Positions 23,875 to 33,980 are shown, numbered from the stretch's first letter. The stretch is DNA of 64,000 bases from Hordeum vulgare subsp. vulgare (GCF_904849725.1 NC_058521.1:430298676-430362675), one strand, 5' to 3'. The notes: a model not told the origin generated them from the letters alone. Numbers and translations are program-made.

Positions 23875-24399
23875 ATAATATGCTTTGCCCGACTTGCCTT
23901 GCCCAACAGACTTCCCAGGTTGCTTGGTAGCTATATTCTGAGGACACTCTCATGAATACTGCCCTGGTTCTCCACACTTGTAACAGATCACCTGATTGGC
24001 ACGTGGTGCAGCATTGCTAGCTGGATCACCATAGGTCTTTGCTGGAGGGTTGGTCTGGTTCGCCTGAGACGCCACATAGGATGGCCTCGGGGTATATCTT
24101 GGCGGCATAGAGCTATTGAGGACCCACAACCAGCGCTTTGGAAACGCGGAACCGGATGAAGAGCCCGAATCGCGAGAGTGCTTCTTCGTGGCTTCATAGT
24201 CGGTATGACCAGTCTCGGCACTGATCGCCTTGTTGACAGATTACTGAACTCGCGGCTATAAGCATCCACGGTCAACTTTCCCTGAGTGAAGGCACATAAT
24301 TCCTCTCTCTTACGGTCCATCAGACCCTCTGGAATGTGGTGCAGACAGAAGGCTGCTGGTCCGGCAGGACGCATAGCTTCAAAATTCTCCCACCACAAA
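23875..24399 (-). pseudogene. gag: Gag C-terminal part with damaged zinc knuckle (chromovirus D)
   Basis: The capsid end reads WWENFEAMRPAG, IPEGLMDRKREELCAFTQGKLTVDAYSREFSNL, close to Retrotrans_gag (Pfam family). The knuckle at about 23945-23990 reads CYKCGEPGQYS-stop-EC: the zinc-binding His is Gln and a stop follows. The gene is cut at 24399 by the Cassandra insertion. The first residues of the longest ORF (Met at 24416) come from Cassandra and are not Gag. The N-terminal half of Gag and the 5' LTR of D are not found to the right of Cassandra. Confidence 0.8.
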
Positions 24400-24513
24400 T
24401 GTAACGCCCTGGACACACCCGCCGGCGGTCTTTACTCCTAGCGGGATCTAGACTGGCCCCACATATCAAGGCTAGTCTTTTGTGCGCACTTTGTCCTCAC
24501 TCATGCGCACCCG

Positions 24514-24583
24514 GGATCAACTTCCCGATCGGTCACCCATCCTAGAACTACTCCAAGCCTAGCACGCTTAACCTGGGAGTTCT
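24514..24583 (-). promoter_or_regulatory. 5S rRNA-derived segment with Pol III control boxes in the Cassandra LTR
   Basis: Read on the minus strand this segment follows 5S rRNA: A-box-like GTTAAGCGTGCTAGGCTTGG (24553-24572), an intermediate element around GGAGTAGT, and C-box GGATGGGTGACC (24531-24542). Cassandra LTRs are known to carry a 5S-type internal promoter transcribed by RNA polymerase III. It is not a true 5S gene: it is shorter, diverged, and sits inside an LTR. Confidence 0.87.
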
Positions 24584-24825
24584 GTTTGAATGGGCTCACG
24601 GAAAAGAAGGAATTTCTTAGTGATATGAGTAGTCTACCATCCCTAATACGCCAGGCTATCACATACACCACCACTCAAAGGGCCACATGAGCGTTCCCTC
24701 TTGGTACAAACGTCTGTGCATCCAGTCCAGTACATGTACCATGCCGTGTGCCACGACGGGTCACAAACCTCATGAACAACATGACCGCACACCTATCCAC
24801 AAACATCCGTGTAACCGCGAGGGTC

Positions 24826-24838
24826 GGCTCTGATACCA
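24826..24838 (-). promoter_or_regulatory. Primer-binding site of Cassandra
   Basis: TGGTATCAGAGCC on the minus strand, three bases from the LTR at 24842, complementary to initiator tRNA-Met. Confidence 0.88.
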
Positions 24839-24978
24839 ACTTGTAACGCCCCGGACACACCCGTCGGCGGTCGTTATTCCTGGCAGGATCTAGACTGGCC
24901 CCACATATCAATACTAGTCTTTTCTGCGCACTTTGTCCTCACTCATGCGCACTCGGGATCAACTTCCCGGTCGGTCAC

Positions 24979-26222
24979 TGATACGTCCATTTTGCATCAT
25001 GCTTTCATGTTGATATTTATCGCTTTTTGGGCTGTTATTACACTTCAAGGTACAATACTTGTGTCGTTTCTCTCTTATTTTGCAAGGTTTACATGAAGAG
25101 GGAGAATGCCGGCAGCTGGAATTCTGGCCTGAAAAAGGAGCAAGTTTGAGATGCCTATTCTACGCAACTCCAAAATCCGTGAAAATCAACTTGGTTTTTT
25201 TTGGGATTTATAAAAAATACTGGGCCGAAGAAGTGCCAGAGGGGCGCCAGCAGGAGGCCACAAGCCTGCTAGGCGCGGCCTCCCCCCTGACTGCGCCTAG
25301 GGGGCTTGTGAGCTCCCTGCTGGCCCACTGGCCCCCTCTTTTGCTACAAGAAGGGTTTTGGTCTCAGAAAAATCAAGAGGAGGCTTTTCGGAGGATTCGC
25401 CGCCACCACGAGGCAGAACTTGACCAAAACCAATCTAGAGCTCCGGCAGGACGGTCCTGCCGGGGAAACTTCCCACCCGGAGGGGGAAATCGTCGCCATC
25501 GTCATCACCAACACTCCTCTCATTGGAGGGGACTCATCACCATCAACATCTTCATCAGCACCATCTCATCTCCAAGCCCTAGTTCATCTCTTGTAACCAA
25601 TCTCGGTCTCACGACTCCGATTGGTACTTGTAAGGTTGCTAGTAGTGTTAATTACTCTTTGTAGTTGATGCTAGTTGGATTACTTGGTGGAAGATTATAT
25701 GTTCAGGTCTTTGATGCTACTCATTGCCTCTCTGGTCATGAATATGATTATGCTTTGTGAGTAGTTACTTTTGTTCCTGAGGACATGGGATAAGTCATGT
25801 TATAAGTAGTCATGTGAATTTGGTATTCATTCGACAATTTGATGTGTTGTATGTTGTTTTTCCTCTAGTGGTATTATGTGAACGTCGACTACATAACACT
25901 TCACCATTATTTGGGCCTAGAGGAAGGCATTGGGAAGTAGTAAGTAGATGGTGGGTTGCTAGAGTGACAGAAGCTTAAACCCTAGTTTATGCGTTGCTTC
26001 GTAAGGGGCTGATTTGGATCCACTAGTTTAATGCTATGGTTAGACTTTGTCTTAATTCTTCTTTCGTAGTTGTGGGTGCTTGTGAGAGGGGTTAATCATA
26101 AGTGGGTTCCTTGTCCAAGTAATGGCAGTACCCAAGCACCGGTCCACCATCATATCAAACAATCAAAGTAGCAAACGCGAATCATATGAACATGATGAAC
26201 ACTAGCTTGACAGAAATTCCCA
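24979..26222 (+). repeat. Partial LTR of an Athila-type Gypsy (same family as element H)
   Basis: It begins TGATACGTCCATTTTGCATC, the same start as the LTRs of H read on the minus strand, and follows them for about 1.24 kb (GGAGAATGCCGGCAGCTGG, GGGGCTTGTGAGCTCC). It stops at CAGAAATTCCCATG; the last 280 or so bases of the family LTR are missing. The left boundary is clean inside Cassandra; the right boundary is fused to element A's LTR. Its ORF at 25059-25664 is LTR sequence, not a gene. 'Fatima-like' is a tentative name. Confidence 0.8.
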
Positions 26223-27320
26223 TGTCATCATCAACCATCTTCCCTCTCCAATTCCATGAATCTCTTCGTCATTCGTGAGTAATCTATTCGTAGGCTCGCT
26301 GGGCGGTGATGAGTAGGATGAGATCTATCATGTAATCGAGTTAGTTTTGATGGGGATTGACCCCTAGTATCCACTATGTTCTGAGATTGATGTTGCTACT
26401 ACTTTGCCATGCTTAATGCTTGTCACTAGGGCCCGAGTGCCATGATTTCAGATCTGAAATTATCATGTTGTCACCAATATATGTGTGTTTTAGATCCGAT
26501 CTTGCAATTTGTAGTTACATACTATGGGTTATGATCCGGCAACCCCAGAGTGACAATAACCGGGAGCACTCCCGGTGATGACCATAGTTTGAGGAGTTCA
26601 TGTGTTCACCAAGTGCTAATGTGTTGGTCTAGTTCTTTATTAAAAGGAGAACCTTAATATCCCGTAGTTTCCTTTTGGACCCCGCTGCCACGGGAGGGAT
26701 GGACAATAGATGTCATGCAAGTTCTTTTCCCTAAGCACGTATGACGACACACGGAATGCATGCCTACATCACATTGACGAATGGGAGCTAGCCACATATC
26801 TCTCCGTGTTATAGCTGTTGCATGATGAATATCATCCAAACAAATAACTGACCCATTGCCTACGAGTTTGTCCTACTGCTGCTACTACTGCTACTGCTGC
26901 TACTACTGTTGCTACTACTGTTACTTGTCTTGCTCTGCTGTCGCTTGCTACTGTTGCTACTTGCTACTGCTGTCACTACTGTTGTTCCTTGTCGCTGCTA
27001 TTGCTCGTTACACTGTCGTTACTCGCTACTTTGCTATTACTACTGTGCTTGCAGATACTAATCTTTCAGGTGTGGTTGAATCTGACAAATTCAGCTGCTA
27101 ATACTTGAGAGTATCCTCTCACCTCCTGACTGGTAAACCAACAAGTTGGGTGAATAATTTACCCTCGAAAACTGCTCCGAACCCACGCGCTGGTGGACCG
27201 TCAACAACATTCTTCTAGTTTCATTACTGGGGAGTGCTATCAGCATTCTTCTGGTGCCATTGCAGGAGAAGGTTTGTTGTCATAAGCATTCGTCTAGCTA
27301 ACGCCAGAGATTGCAGATCA
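26223..27320 (+). repeat. 5' LTR of element A (Sabrina-like Gypsy), 5'-truncated
   Basis: This matches the last 1.1 kb of A's complete LTR at 33981-35553. The missing part is the first 470 or so bases, including the promoter. A CTG/CTA trinucleotide-rich tract lies at 26874-27055. The LTR end contains three PBS-like units ahead of the true PBS. The right end is taken at ...CAGATCA (27320), with 3 bases of uncertainty. Confidence 0.85.
26874..27055 (+). repeat. CTG/CTA trinucleotide-rich tract in the A LTR
   Basis: Imperfect runs of CTACTG, CTGCTA and TTGCTA units. Equivalent tracts occur at 35097-35280 and, inverted, at 39780-39905, with unit number differing. Low-complexity Tyr/Cys/Leu-rich ORFs on it are artefacts. 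Confidence 0.85.
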
Positions 27321-27329
27321 ACATTTTTC

Positions 27330-27348
27330 TGGCGCCGTTGCGGGGGAG
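27330..27348 (+). promoter_or_regulatory. Primer-binding site of element A
   Basis: TGGCGCCGTTGCGGGGGAG matches the tRNA-Asp-type PBS of Athila elements with one change. It starts 9 bases after the LTR end. Confidence 0.88.
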
Positions 27349-27397
27349 GTATTGCTATATTCTCTGAGTCACTTGGGATTTATAACTGCTGATCACT

Positions 27398-29587
27398 ATG
27401 AAGAATCTAAAGGATCCGAAGACCAAAGTCTTGCCCTCAACTACGAGGGGAGGTAAGGAATTGCCATCTAGCTCTGCACTTGATTCACCTTCAGTTATGA
27501 GTAAGTTTGCGACATCACCTCCTGCTAGATATCTTGATATGTCGCCAGTGCTTGATGATGCTTGTGATACTAATGCTAGAGATGCTATGCTTGATACTAT
27601 GCCTGATGATACTATGCTTTATACTACTAGAGATGCTATGCTTGATACTGCTAGAGATGCTATGATTGATATTGCTTTGCCTGATGATGCTAGAGATGCT
27701 ATTTTGCCTGATGATGCTATGCTTGATACTGCTAGAGATACTCCTTTGCCTGATGTTCCACTAGGAGTGTTCCTTGATGCTCATATTGCTAGAGTTACTA
27801 CCAATGCTCGTGATGCTTCTGAAACTGCTGATACTATTGAGATAGAACCTGCTTTTGCTCCTGCTAGATCTAGCTCTCCTAGATATGAATTGCCTGATAT
27901 ACCTAAGGGTTACGTTATGGAGGGAGAGATAGATGAGGATTTTCTTGCGTGTAAGGATGCCTATGACGCTGAGAAATTGCTTCTCAAGTGGAAGGAAAAA
28001 TCTTGAGAAGCTAGGATGAAAAATGACCCGAAGTTTGCCACTTCGCCTATCTTTGTCACCGATAAGGATTATGAATTCTCTATCGACCCTGAGATAATCT
28101 CTCTAGTCGAATCTGATCCTTTTCATGGTTATGAGTCTAAGACGGTCATAGCCCATCTTTCCAAACTATCCGAAATAGCCAACCTTTTCACTAATGAGGA
28201 GAAGATCCACCACTACTATATCCTTAAGCTGTTTCCTTTCTCGCTAAAGGATGACGCTAAAGTCTGGTTCATCTCTCTTGCTCCTGGATGTGTGCATAGT
28301 CCCCAAGAGATGGTCTATTACTTCTGTGAGAAATATTTTCCTGCCCATAAGAAGCAAGCTGCCTTGCAGGAAATATACAACTTTGCTCAACTCCAAGAAG
28401 AGAGTCTTCCGCAAGCTTGGGGGAGGCTCGTCCTGCTACAAAAAGCTTTGCCTGATCACCCTCTTATGAAGAACGAGATACTTGATATCTTCTTTAACGG
28501 ACTTACCGATGACTCTAGAGACCACCTAGATAGTTGTACCGGTTGTGTTTTTAGGGAACGAACTGTAGAACAAGCTGAGACCCTACTGAATAACATCTTG
28601 ATCAACGATAATGCTTGGACTATTCCCGAACCACCTCCTAAGCCAACTCCGAAGAAAAGAGGTATTATATTCCTCAGTCCCGAAGATATGCAAGAAGCCA
28701 AGAAATCTATGCAAGAGAAAGGCATTAGATCTGAAGATGTCAAAAATCTACCACCTATCGAAGAGATCCACGGTCTCGATAACCCGATACAGGTAGTAGA
28801 AGTGAATTCTCTACATAGGTTTGACGAGAGTGATATTCCTTTTGATAAACCTGCTAGCCTATGCTTTGATGAATTTCACAACTTTGTTGTCAAACAACAC
28901 AGTTTCAATGATTATGTTAGCAGACATTTGGAACAAAGTGCTCGTATGCTTAGCCATTTAAGTGCTTGTGTAGACAGAAATGTCAATGCTCTGAAGCTTC
29001 TGAGTAAACATGCCTCTATGATTACTACTCAGGTAGAACAAGTACTTAAAGCTCAGAATGACCTGCCCAATGAATTAAATGACAACTCTGTCAGAGTCAT
29101 TACTAGAGGAGAGAAAATGACTCAGGAACCTTTGTATCCTATAGGTCATCCTAAGAGAATTGATCAAGATTCTCAAGAAATCAATGCTGATACACCCAGT
29201 CATCCTAAGGAGAAACAGAAGGATGATAGAAACCTGCACGCTAGTTCACCAAATACTGTCACACCTGAAGGACCTAATGATATTTCTGCGTCTGATGCAG
29301 AAACACAATCTGGTGATGAACATGAACCTGGTGACAATGTGGACAGCGATGTTCATAATAATGCTCAACCTAGCAATGATGAGGATGTGGAGATTGAACC
29401 TACGGTTAATCCTGATAACCCACAACCTAAGAAATACGATAAGAATGACTTCACTGCTAGGAAGCATGGTAAAGAAAGAGAGCCATGGATTCAGAGACCT
29501 ATGCCCTTTCCTCCTAAGCCATCCAAGAAAAAGGATGATGAGGATTTTGAGCGCTTCGTTGAGATGATAAGACCCGTCTTTCTATAG
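27398..29587 (+). pseudogene. gag: Gag (element A, Sabrina-like), one in-frame stop
   Basis: The ORF starts at the first ATG after the PBS (MKNLKDPK). Residues 30-120 are an Asp/Ala/Arg/Met-rich repeat (ARDAMLDT units). After a TGA at 28004-28006 the same frame continues to 29587. The capsid region (28080-28600) fits Athila-type Retrotrans_gag: FHGYESKTVIAHL, LFPFSLKDDAKVWF, YFCEKYFPAHKKQA, ESLPQAWGRL and TVEQAETLLNNIL. The C-terminal third is polar and acidic, ending in a Lys-rich patch (PSKKKDDEDFERF). No CCHC knuckle is visible. Copy B reads through the 28004 position, so that stop is specific to A. Confidence 0.85.
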
Positions 29588-30265
29588 ATGCGGTTAACTG
29601 ATATGCTCAAGATGTCTCCGTATGCCAAGTACATGAAAGATATCGTGACTAATAAACGGAAGATACCAGATCTCGAGATCTCCACCATGCTTGCCAACTA
29701 CACTTTCAAAGGTGGAACTCCTAAGAAACTTGGTGATCCCGGAGTGCCCACTATACCTTGCTCCATTAAAGGAAACTACGTAAGAACTGCCTTATGTGAC
29801 CTTGGAGCCGGTGTTAGTGTTATGCCACTCTCCCTTTATCGTGGACTTGAGTTGGATCAGTTGACATCCACTGAAATTTCTCTGCAAATGTCCGAGAAAT
29901 CAACTACTTTCCCTATCGGCATTTGCGAGGATGTGCCTGTTGTGGTTGCTAATACCACTATCTTAACAGACTTTGTTATCTTGGATATTCCCGAGGATGA
30001 TGCCATGGCTATCATCCTCGGAAGACCCTTTTTAAACACTCCAGGTTCTGTTATAGATTGCAACAAAGGCAATGTCACTTTCCATGTCAATGGTAATGAG
30101 CACACAGTGCACTTTCCGAAGAAACGATATCCAGTACATTGCATCAATGCTATCGAAAAGACTTCATCGATTCTCATTAGGAGCTTTGAATGCCCTATTC
30201 CTCGTGTCAAGATGAAGTATGATTTGCTTGCTGGGGAGATATATATCCCCATTGAGGTGACTTAG
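29588..30265 (+). CDS. pro: Aspartic protease ORF (element A)
   Basis: 226 residues, starting with ATG immediately after the TAG that ends Gag, in the same frame. The active site is LCDLGAGVSVMP with catalytic Asp at residue 71, the Asp-Leu-Gly-Ala form usual in Athila elements. The second conserved half, IILGRPFLNTPGSVIDC, is at about 145-160. The ORF stays open and ends naturally at VT-stop; no reverse transcriptase follows. Copy B has the same ORF with the same start and end (36380-37057), so the size is probably genuine. It would process Gag. Confidence 0.85.
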   Translation: MRLTDMLKMSPYAKYMKDIVTNKRKIPDLEISTMLANYTFKGGTPKKLGDPGVPTIPCSIKGNYVRTALCDLGAGVSVMPLSLYRGLELDQLTSTEISLQMSEKSTTFPIGICEDVPVVVANTTILTDFVILDIPEDDAMAIILGRPFLNTPGSVIDCNKGNVTFHVNGNEHTVHFPKKRYPVHCINAIEKTSSILIRSFECPIPRVKMKYDLLAGEIYIPIEVT

Positions 30266-30495
30266 TGGCTATTCTAAAATTCTCCGTTCTCTCTTGCGAT
30301 TCGAGAAGGTTTTGTCATAAGGACTTGATCAATCCCATTGACGGATTTCTTTCGATGACCATGAAGCGAATGAATCAAGGAGTCACATACCTCTGTTTTA
30401 AGTTTTCCTTTTCTTTTGCTTAGAAGAAAAATGATAGAATTAGTTTAGTTTTTCCTGTTTTCTGTTTTAGCGTGCTGGAGAAAAATACCTCGAAA
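30266..30495 (+). other. Non-coding stretch between protease and the LTR-like module (element A)
   Basis: No coding signal. In related autonomous Athila elements RT would begin here. The same stretch is present in copy B (36170-36379 inverted), so absence of RT is a property of the family, not a private deletion. Confidence 0.7.
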
Positions 30496-30817
30496 ATAAA
30501 AGTTCTCCGATGGTCCTGAAAATTTAGTATGACTTTTTCTGGAATTTTTGAAAATTTCTGGGCCTGAGAGCTGGCCTGGGGGCCTGACCAGTGGGCCACA
30601 ATCCCTTGCTCCGCCACCACCCCCCTAGTGGCGTGGTGCAAGCTTGTGGGGCCCACATGCATCCCCTCCACTCATTCCAGCTCTCAGCCTCTTCTTCCAC
30701 CTCCAGAAAAAATTTGTTTCGCAGCTCAAACCCGTGTTCTTGCTCATTTGGCTGTGATTTTCGATCTCCTTGCTCAAAGCACCATTCTCCGAACCGTTTT
30801 GGGGAAATTACTCCTTG
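30496..30817 (+). promoter_or_regulatory. Internal LTR-like module, possible second promoter with first exon (element A)
   Basis: This block is collinear with the LTR at 34126-34345. Shared phrases in order are AAAGTTCTCC, GTCCTGAAAATTTA, CCAGTGGGCCACAA, TGCTCCGCCACCACCCC, GCTTGTGGGGCCCACA, CCAGCTCT and CAGAAAAAA. In the LTR this precedes the transcript start. Here it stands before a 5' splice site (TTGGTAAGTGACT, 30816) and ORF2. B has the same block at 35829-36150. No TATA box comparable to the LTR's CTATAAG is evident. Promoter function is inference. Confidence 0.6.
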
Positions 30818-31039
30818 GTAAGTGACTCCTCCATTGGTCCAATTAGTTTTTTCTCTAGTGATTTATCCTTCGCGTATTCTTGCTATCTTGGTGACCCTGT
30901 TCTTGAGCTAGAAATGTTGATTTTAGTTGGTCCCAAGTAGTTTTAGCGCGTGATACGGTCTCTAGGCACTAGTAGGAGTAGTTGCTACAAGGTGTGGTGG
31001 GTCTTTATTCACTTTTCTCTTGAACTTCAAAAATTTCAG
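30818..31039 (+). other. Putative GT-AG intron ahead of ORF2 (element A)
   Basis: The donor G/GTAAGT is near-consensus and the acceptor is AAAATTTCAG/C, with pyrimidine-rich TTCACTTTTCTC upstream. Length is 222 bases. Copy B has the same donor (minus strand, 35829) and a TTTCAG at the equivalent place (35607), 223 bases. The ORF2 ATG follows the acceptor by 12 bases in A. Splicing is unproven. Confidence 0.5.
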
Positions 31040-31051
31040 CATAAGGAAATT

Positions 31052-32058
31052 ATGTTCAGGAGGAAGTTTCATGGTGGTTCCTCAAGTAAGAAGGGTCCTC
31101 GTCTCTCTTTTTGGGAGCCCAAACCTTTTGAACTAAGGGACGCACCGGTGCAACCATGTGAATGGCCTTCCGATGAGTTCATGGTCGAAGCAGGATTCAA
31201 GGATGAGTTTGATGCACTTCTCCGCAATGCCGGGTTAGACGAATTCCTCTCAGATAAATGTGGACAGTATGCTATGCTCACTGCCTCTTTCGTGCGTAGA
31301 TTTAAATTTTTTGCTGGCCGTGAATCATCCATACTGTTTGACCTGTACGATAAATCTTATACTGTGGATCTGGAGGATTTCAATAGGATTTGCAAGATAC
31401 CCGATGGGGTTAGTGTTAATGATCCTCCTAAGTCTTCGGTCAGAGACTTCGTCTCCAGTATAACTGTGGGAGAAACCAGAGATATCACGCAAGCAACCAT
31501 AGGAAGCATCCATTTCCACTGCCTTGCGCTACCTTGCCCTCTTCATAGGTAGGTGCATTAACGGCAAGGGTGCACATTGTCACCTATGCGCTTCCGACCT
31601 TAGTATCCTTAAGAGCGCAGTAACAGGTGACAGGAGCTTCAATATGGGAGCTATAATAGCAAGGAGGCTGAGTAAAAAATGCCAGTGAGGGGGATTTCTT
31701 TGGTGGAGTTTATGCTACACGCTTAGCAAATTTTCTTGGGGTATCCATCCGTCTAGAAGACCCTCCTCTCCGTACAGCCGACCTTGATCATGTCGCTCTA
31801 ACACGCTACCAGTTCCTTGAGAGAGATCATGGATCGCTCCTATACCGCTTGATATTTAACCGGCAGCGTGTTTTCCATATTACCCTTCCTGCTCCTGCTT
31901 TCTTTGACTTTCAGGTAAAACGAAGATACTACATAACCAAAGGAGAGGCAGAGGAGTATGAGAGGGAGGCGACTACTGCTCGACTTCGTGAGGCAGCTAT
32001 TCAGGCAGTGGCTGCAACACTCCCGTATAACACCCATTATGACTTTGGGTTTCGGTAG
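31052..32058 (+). pseudogene. ORF2, Athila ORF1-like protein of unknown function (element A), frameshifted
   Basis: It starts MFRRKFHGGSSSKKG, a basic N-terminus, after the putative splice acceptor. Conserved-looking parts are EFMVEAGFKDEFDALLRNAGL, then ILFDLYDKSYTVDLEDFNRI (about 31335-31390), which resembles the plant 'retrotransposon ORF-1/ATHILA' domain. One frameshift near 31510 ends the first frame at 31552; the continuing frame reads ALRYLALFIGRCINGKG. A second lies near 31680; the last part 31849-32058 ends ...THYDFGFR. The tail is rich in Glu/Ala/Arg and probably helical. Function unknown; it takes the place of RT-IN in this family. Confidence 0.6.
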
Positions 32059-33967
32059 GATCATCCATGGGAGTAGACCAAGCTAGGCCAAAAGCCTAAG
32101 CTTGGGGGAGTACGTGTTCTCACCGACTTTACATTCATGCTTATGCTTTCACTTTGTTAGCCGGTGTTTACACTTTGCCACTGTATTATCCATGCTAGTT
32201 TATTTTTATTTTCTTGTTTTCTTGTTTTGTGTCCTTTTGAGAAAACCCAAAAAGATTTTTCTTTCTTCTTTTGCTTGTTGGGAGCTTTCCCGTGTAAATA
32301 GTTTTCTTTTTCTTTGTGTAAAGGTAGAAGATATTGGTTACAATGCTTAGTGTTCTTACATGCTTACCTGTTTAACTTTCAAAGAGCCATATTATTTTGT
32401 CTTCTCCTTTGTGTTTGCCCGCAGATTCAGCTTAGTCCAATGCGCTTATTATCGTTTTCATCGGTCGATCGTGCAAATGAGAGGCAACAATGATGATATA
32501 TGATGTAGTGACTGAGATTGAAAAGCTGGTATGAACTCTATCTATTTTGTTTTTGTAAATATGACTAGCTTGTCTACCCAGATTTAGCTTTGTTGTGAGA
32601 GAACCATGTTTGCAATGACAACTTAGAGATCATAGTTTCTGATGCCATGCTTATTTAGCTGAGAGCTTATAATGGTTTGTCTTGATTGCCAACATAGATT
32701 TTGAAATGACTATGATGTAGTGTGATAGGATGGTATTCTCCTTTGAATGTTTCAAGTAGATTGACTTGGCGCATGTTCATGCATGTAGTTGAAACAAAAT
32801 CAACATAGCCTCTATGATGTTCGTGTTCATGGTGATTTATATCCTGTTCATGCTTGCATTCAATGTTAGTCAAACTCATTGCATCTTGATGACTGTTGTC
32901 TCTCTCTAGTTGGTCGCTTCCCAGTCTTCTACTAGCCTTCACTTGTACTAAGCGGGAATACTGCTTGTGCATCCACTTCCATAAACCCAAAAGTTTTTCC
33001 ATGAGAGTCCACCATACCTACCTATTTGCGGTATCTACCTGCCGTTCCAAGTGAATTTGCATGTGCCACTCTCTAAACCTTCAAGAAATAAATCTGTTTT
33101 GCATGCCCGAACCGCTCATGTGGTGACAGAGGGCTATTGGTATCTTCCATGCTAGGAGTGTTATCCTCGACATGTGTTTATTCACAGTCATTCATGAGAA
33201 AGGGGCCGGTATTTGGGATGCCCAGTTCCATGCTTAAATCGAAAACATCACTGTAAAACAAGACTCCCCCCGGATTGATGTTGGTATGGACGGTACCCAA
33301 GGATTCGGCTAGCCGTGGAGTGTGATTGATTGGTGGTGGGGGAGTTAAAACTTTACTTTTCTGTTTGGGAACTGCCTATAGCATGAGTAGCATGGAAGAT
33401 ATTGAGAACTCTTGGTCATTGCGTTCACAATGAAAGCATGCCACCCAAAACTATTATCTCTGTTTTCAAAGCTTGAGCTCTGGCACCTCTGCAAATCAAT
33501 GCTTCCCTCTGCGAAGGGCCTGTCTATTTATTTTCCTGTTGAGTCATCCTCCTCTTATATAAGCACCAATTAGAGAGCACCTCTATCATTTTTATGCTTT
33601 GCTTTTGATTGATATTGAGTATGACTATGACAGGATCTTTGTTGCTATGAATTACAATGTTTAGTGAGCCCTTGATCTTTGAAAGTGCTAGCGAGATACC
33701 ACCTATTCATATTGCTTCATGCTTGTTTTGATTGAAGTGTTGGTATTTGAAACTCATTATTATTTGCTCGTTAGCTGATTATGCCATTGATATTTGTTTT
33801 CTGTGAGACCTTTGTGTCATTTTCTTATGTGGTTAACTTGTGATCTTGCTGAAATTCTGGTTATGAGTTAGACATAGTTGCAACAACAAGATCAAACAGA
33901 GTTTCTTAAAGTTTTTCTTTCTCTCTCAGTTTGTCAACTGAGTTGCTTGAGGACAAGCAAGGTTTCA
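32059..33967 (+). other. 3' untranslated region of element A
   Basis: About 1.9 kb without a credible ORF. A polypurine tract AAGCTTGGGGGAG at 32098-32110 comes soon after the ORF2 stop, long before the one at the LTR. T-rich (32150-32300) and otherwise featureless. Confidence 0.75.
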
Positions 33968-33980
33968 ACCTTGGGGGAGT
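33968..33980 (+). promoter_or_regulatory. Polypurine tract of element A
   Basis: ACCTTGGGGGAGT lies directly before the 3' LTR start TGATACGTCTGC. Confidence 0.85.

Larger units (their letters stand above)
24400..24978 (-). mobile_element. Cassandra TRIM (terminal-repeat retrotransposon in miniature), 5' LTR interrupted
   Basis: A complete 264-bp LTR (24400-24663, TG...CA) is followed by a 178-bp internal region and a second LTR copy starting at 24842. The two LTRs align without gaps for 137 bases, with about 11 mismatches by eye, until the second is cut at 24978 by another LTR. The PBS (TGGTATCAGAGCC on minus) at 24826-24838 gives the orientation. The internal region has no coding capacity, so movement depends on enzymes of other elements. 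5S rRNA-like sequence in the LTR identifies Cassandra. Confidence 0.88.

Noticed and set aside
24514..24583. 5S rRNA gene
   Set aside because: Only part of 5S is present, diverged, and it is inside an LTR repeated at 24842; it is Cassandra.
25059..25664. 201-residue plus-strand ORF
   Set aside because: It lies wholly in the partial Athila-type LTR; the same region in H's LTRs is not open in the equivalent frame.
26856..27101. Tyr/Cys-rich ORF resembling a membrane peptide
   Set aside because: Translation of the CTG/CTA trinucleotide tract in an LTR; equivalents at 35042-35333 and 39596-39955 have the same cause.
29160..29567. Met/Leu/Ile-rich ORF overlapping Gag of A
   Set aside because: Shadow frame of the Gag C-terminal region; the mirrored ORF in B arises the same way.
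30950..31051. Longer ORF2 start at 30950
   Set aside because: The extra N-terminus is the putative intron and non-coding leader; B has no matching reading frame there.
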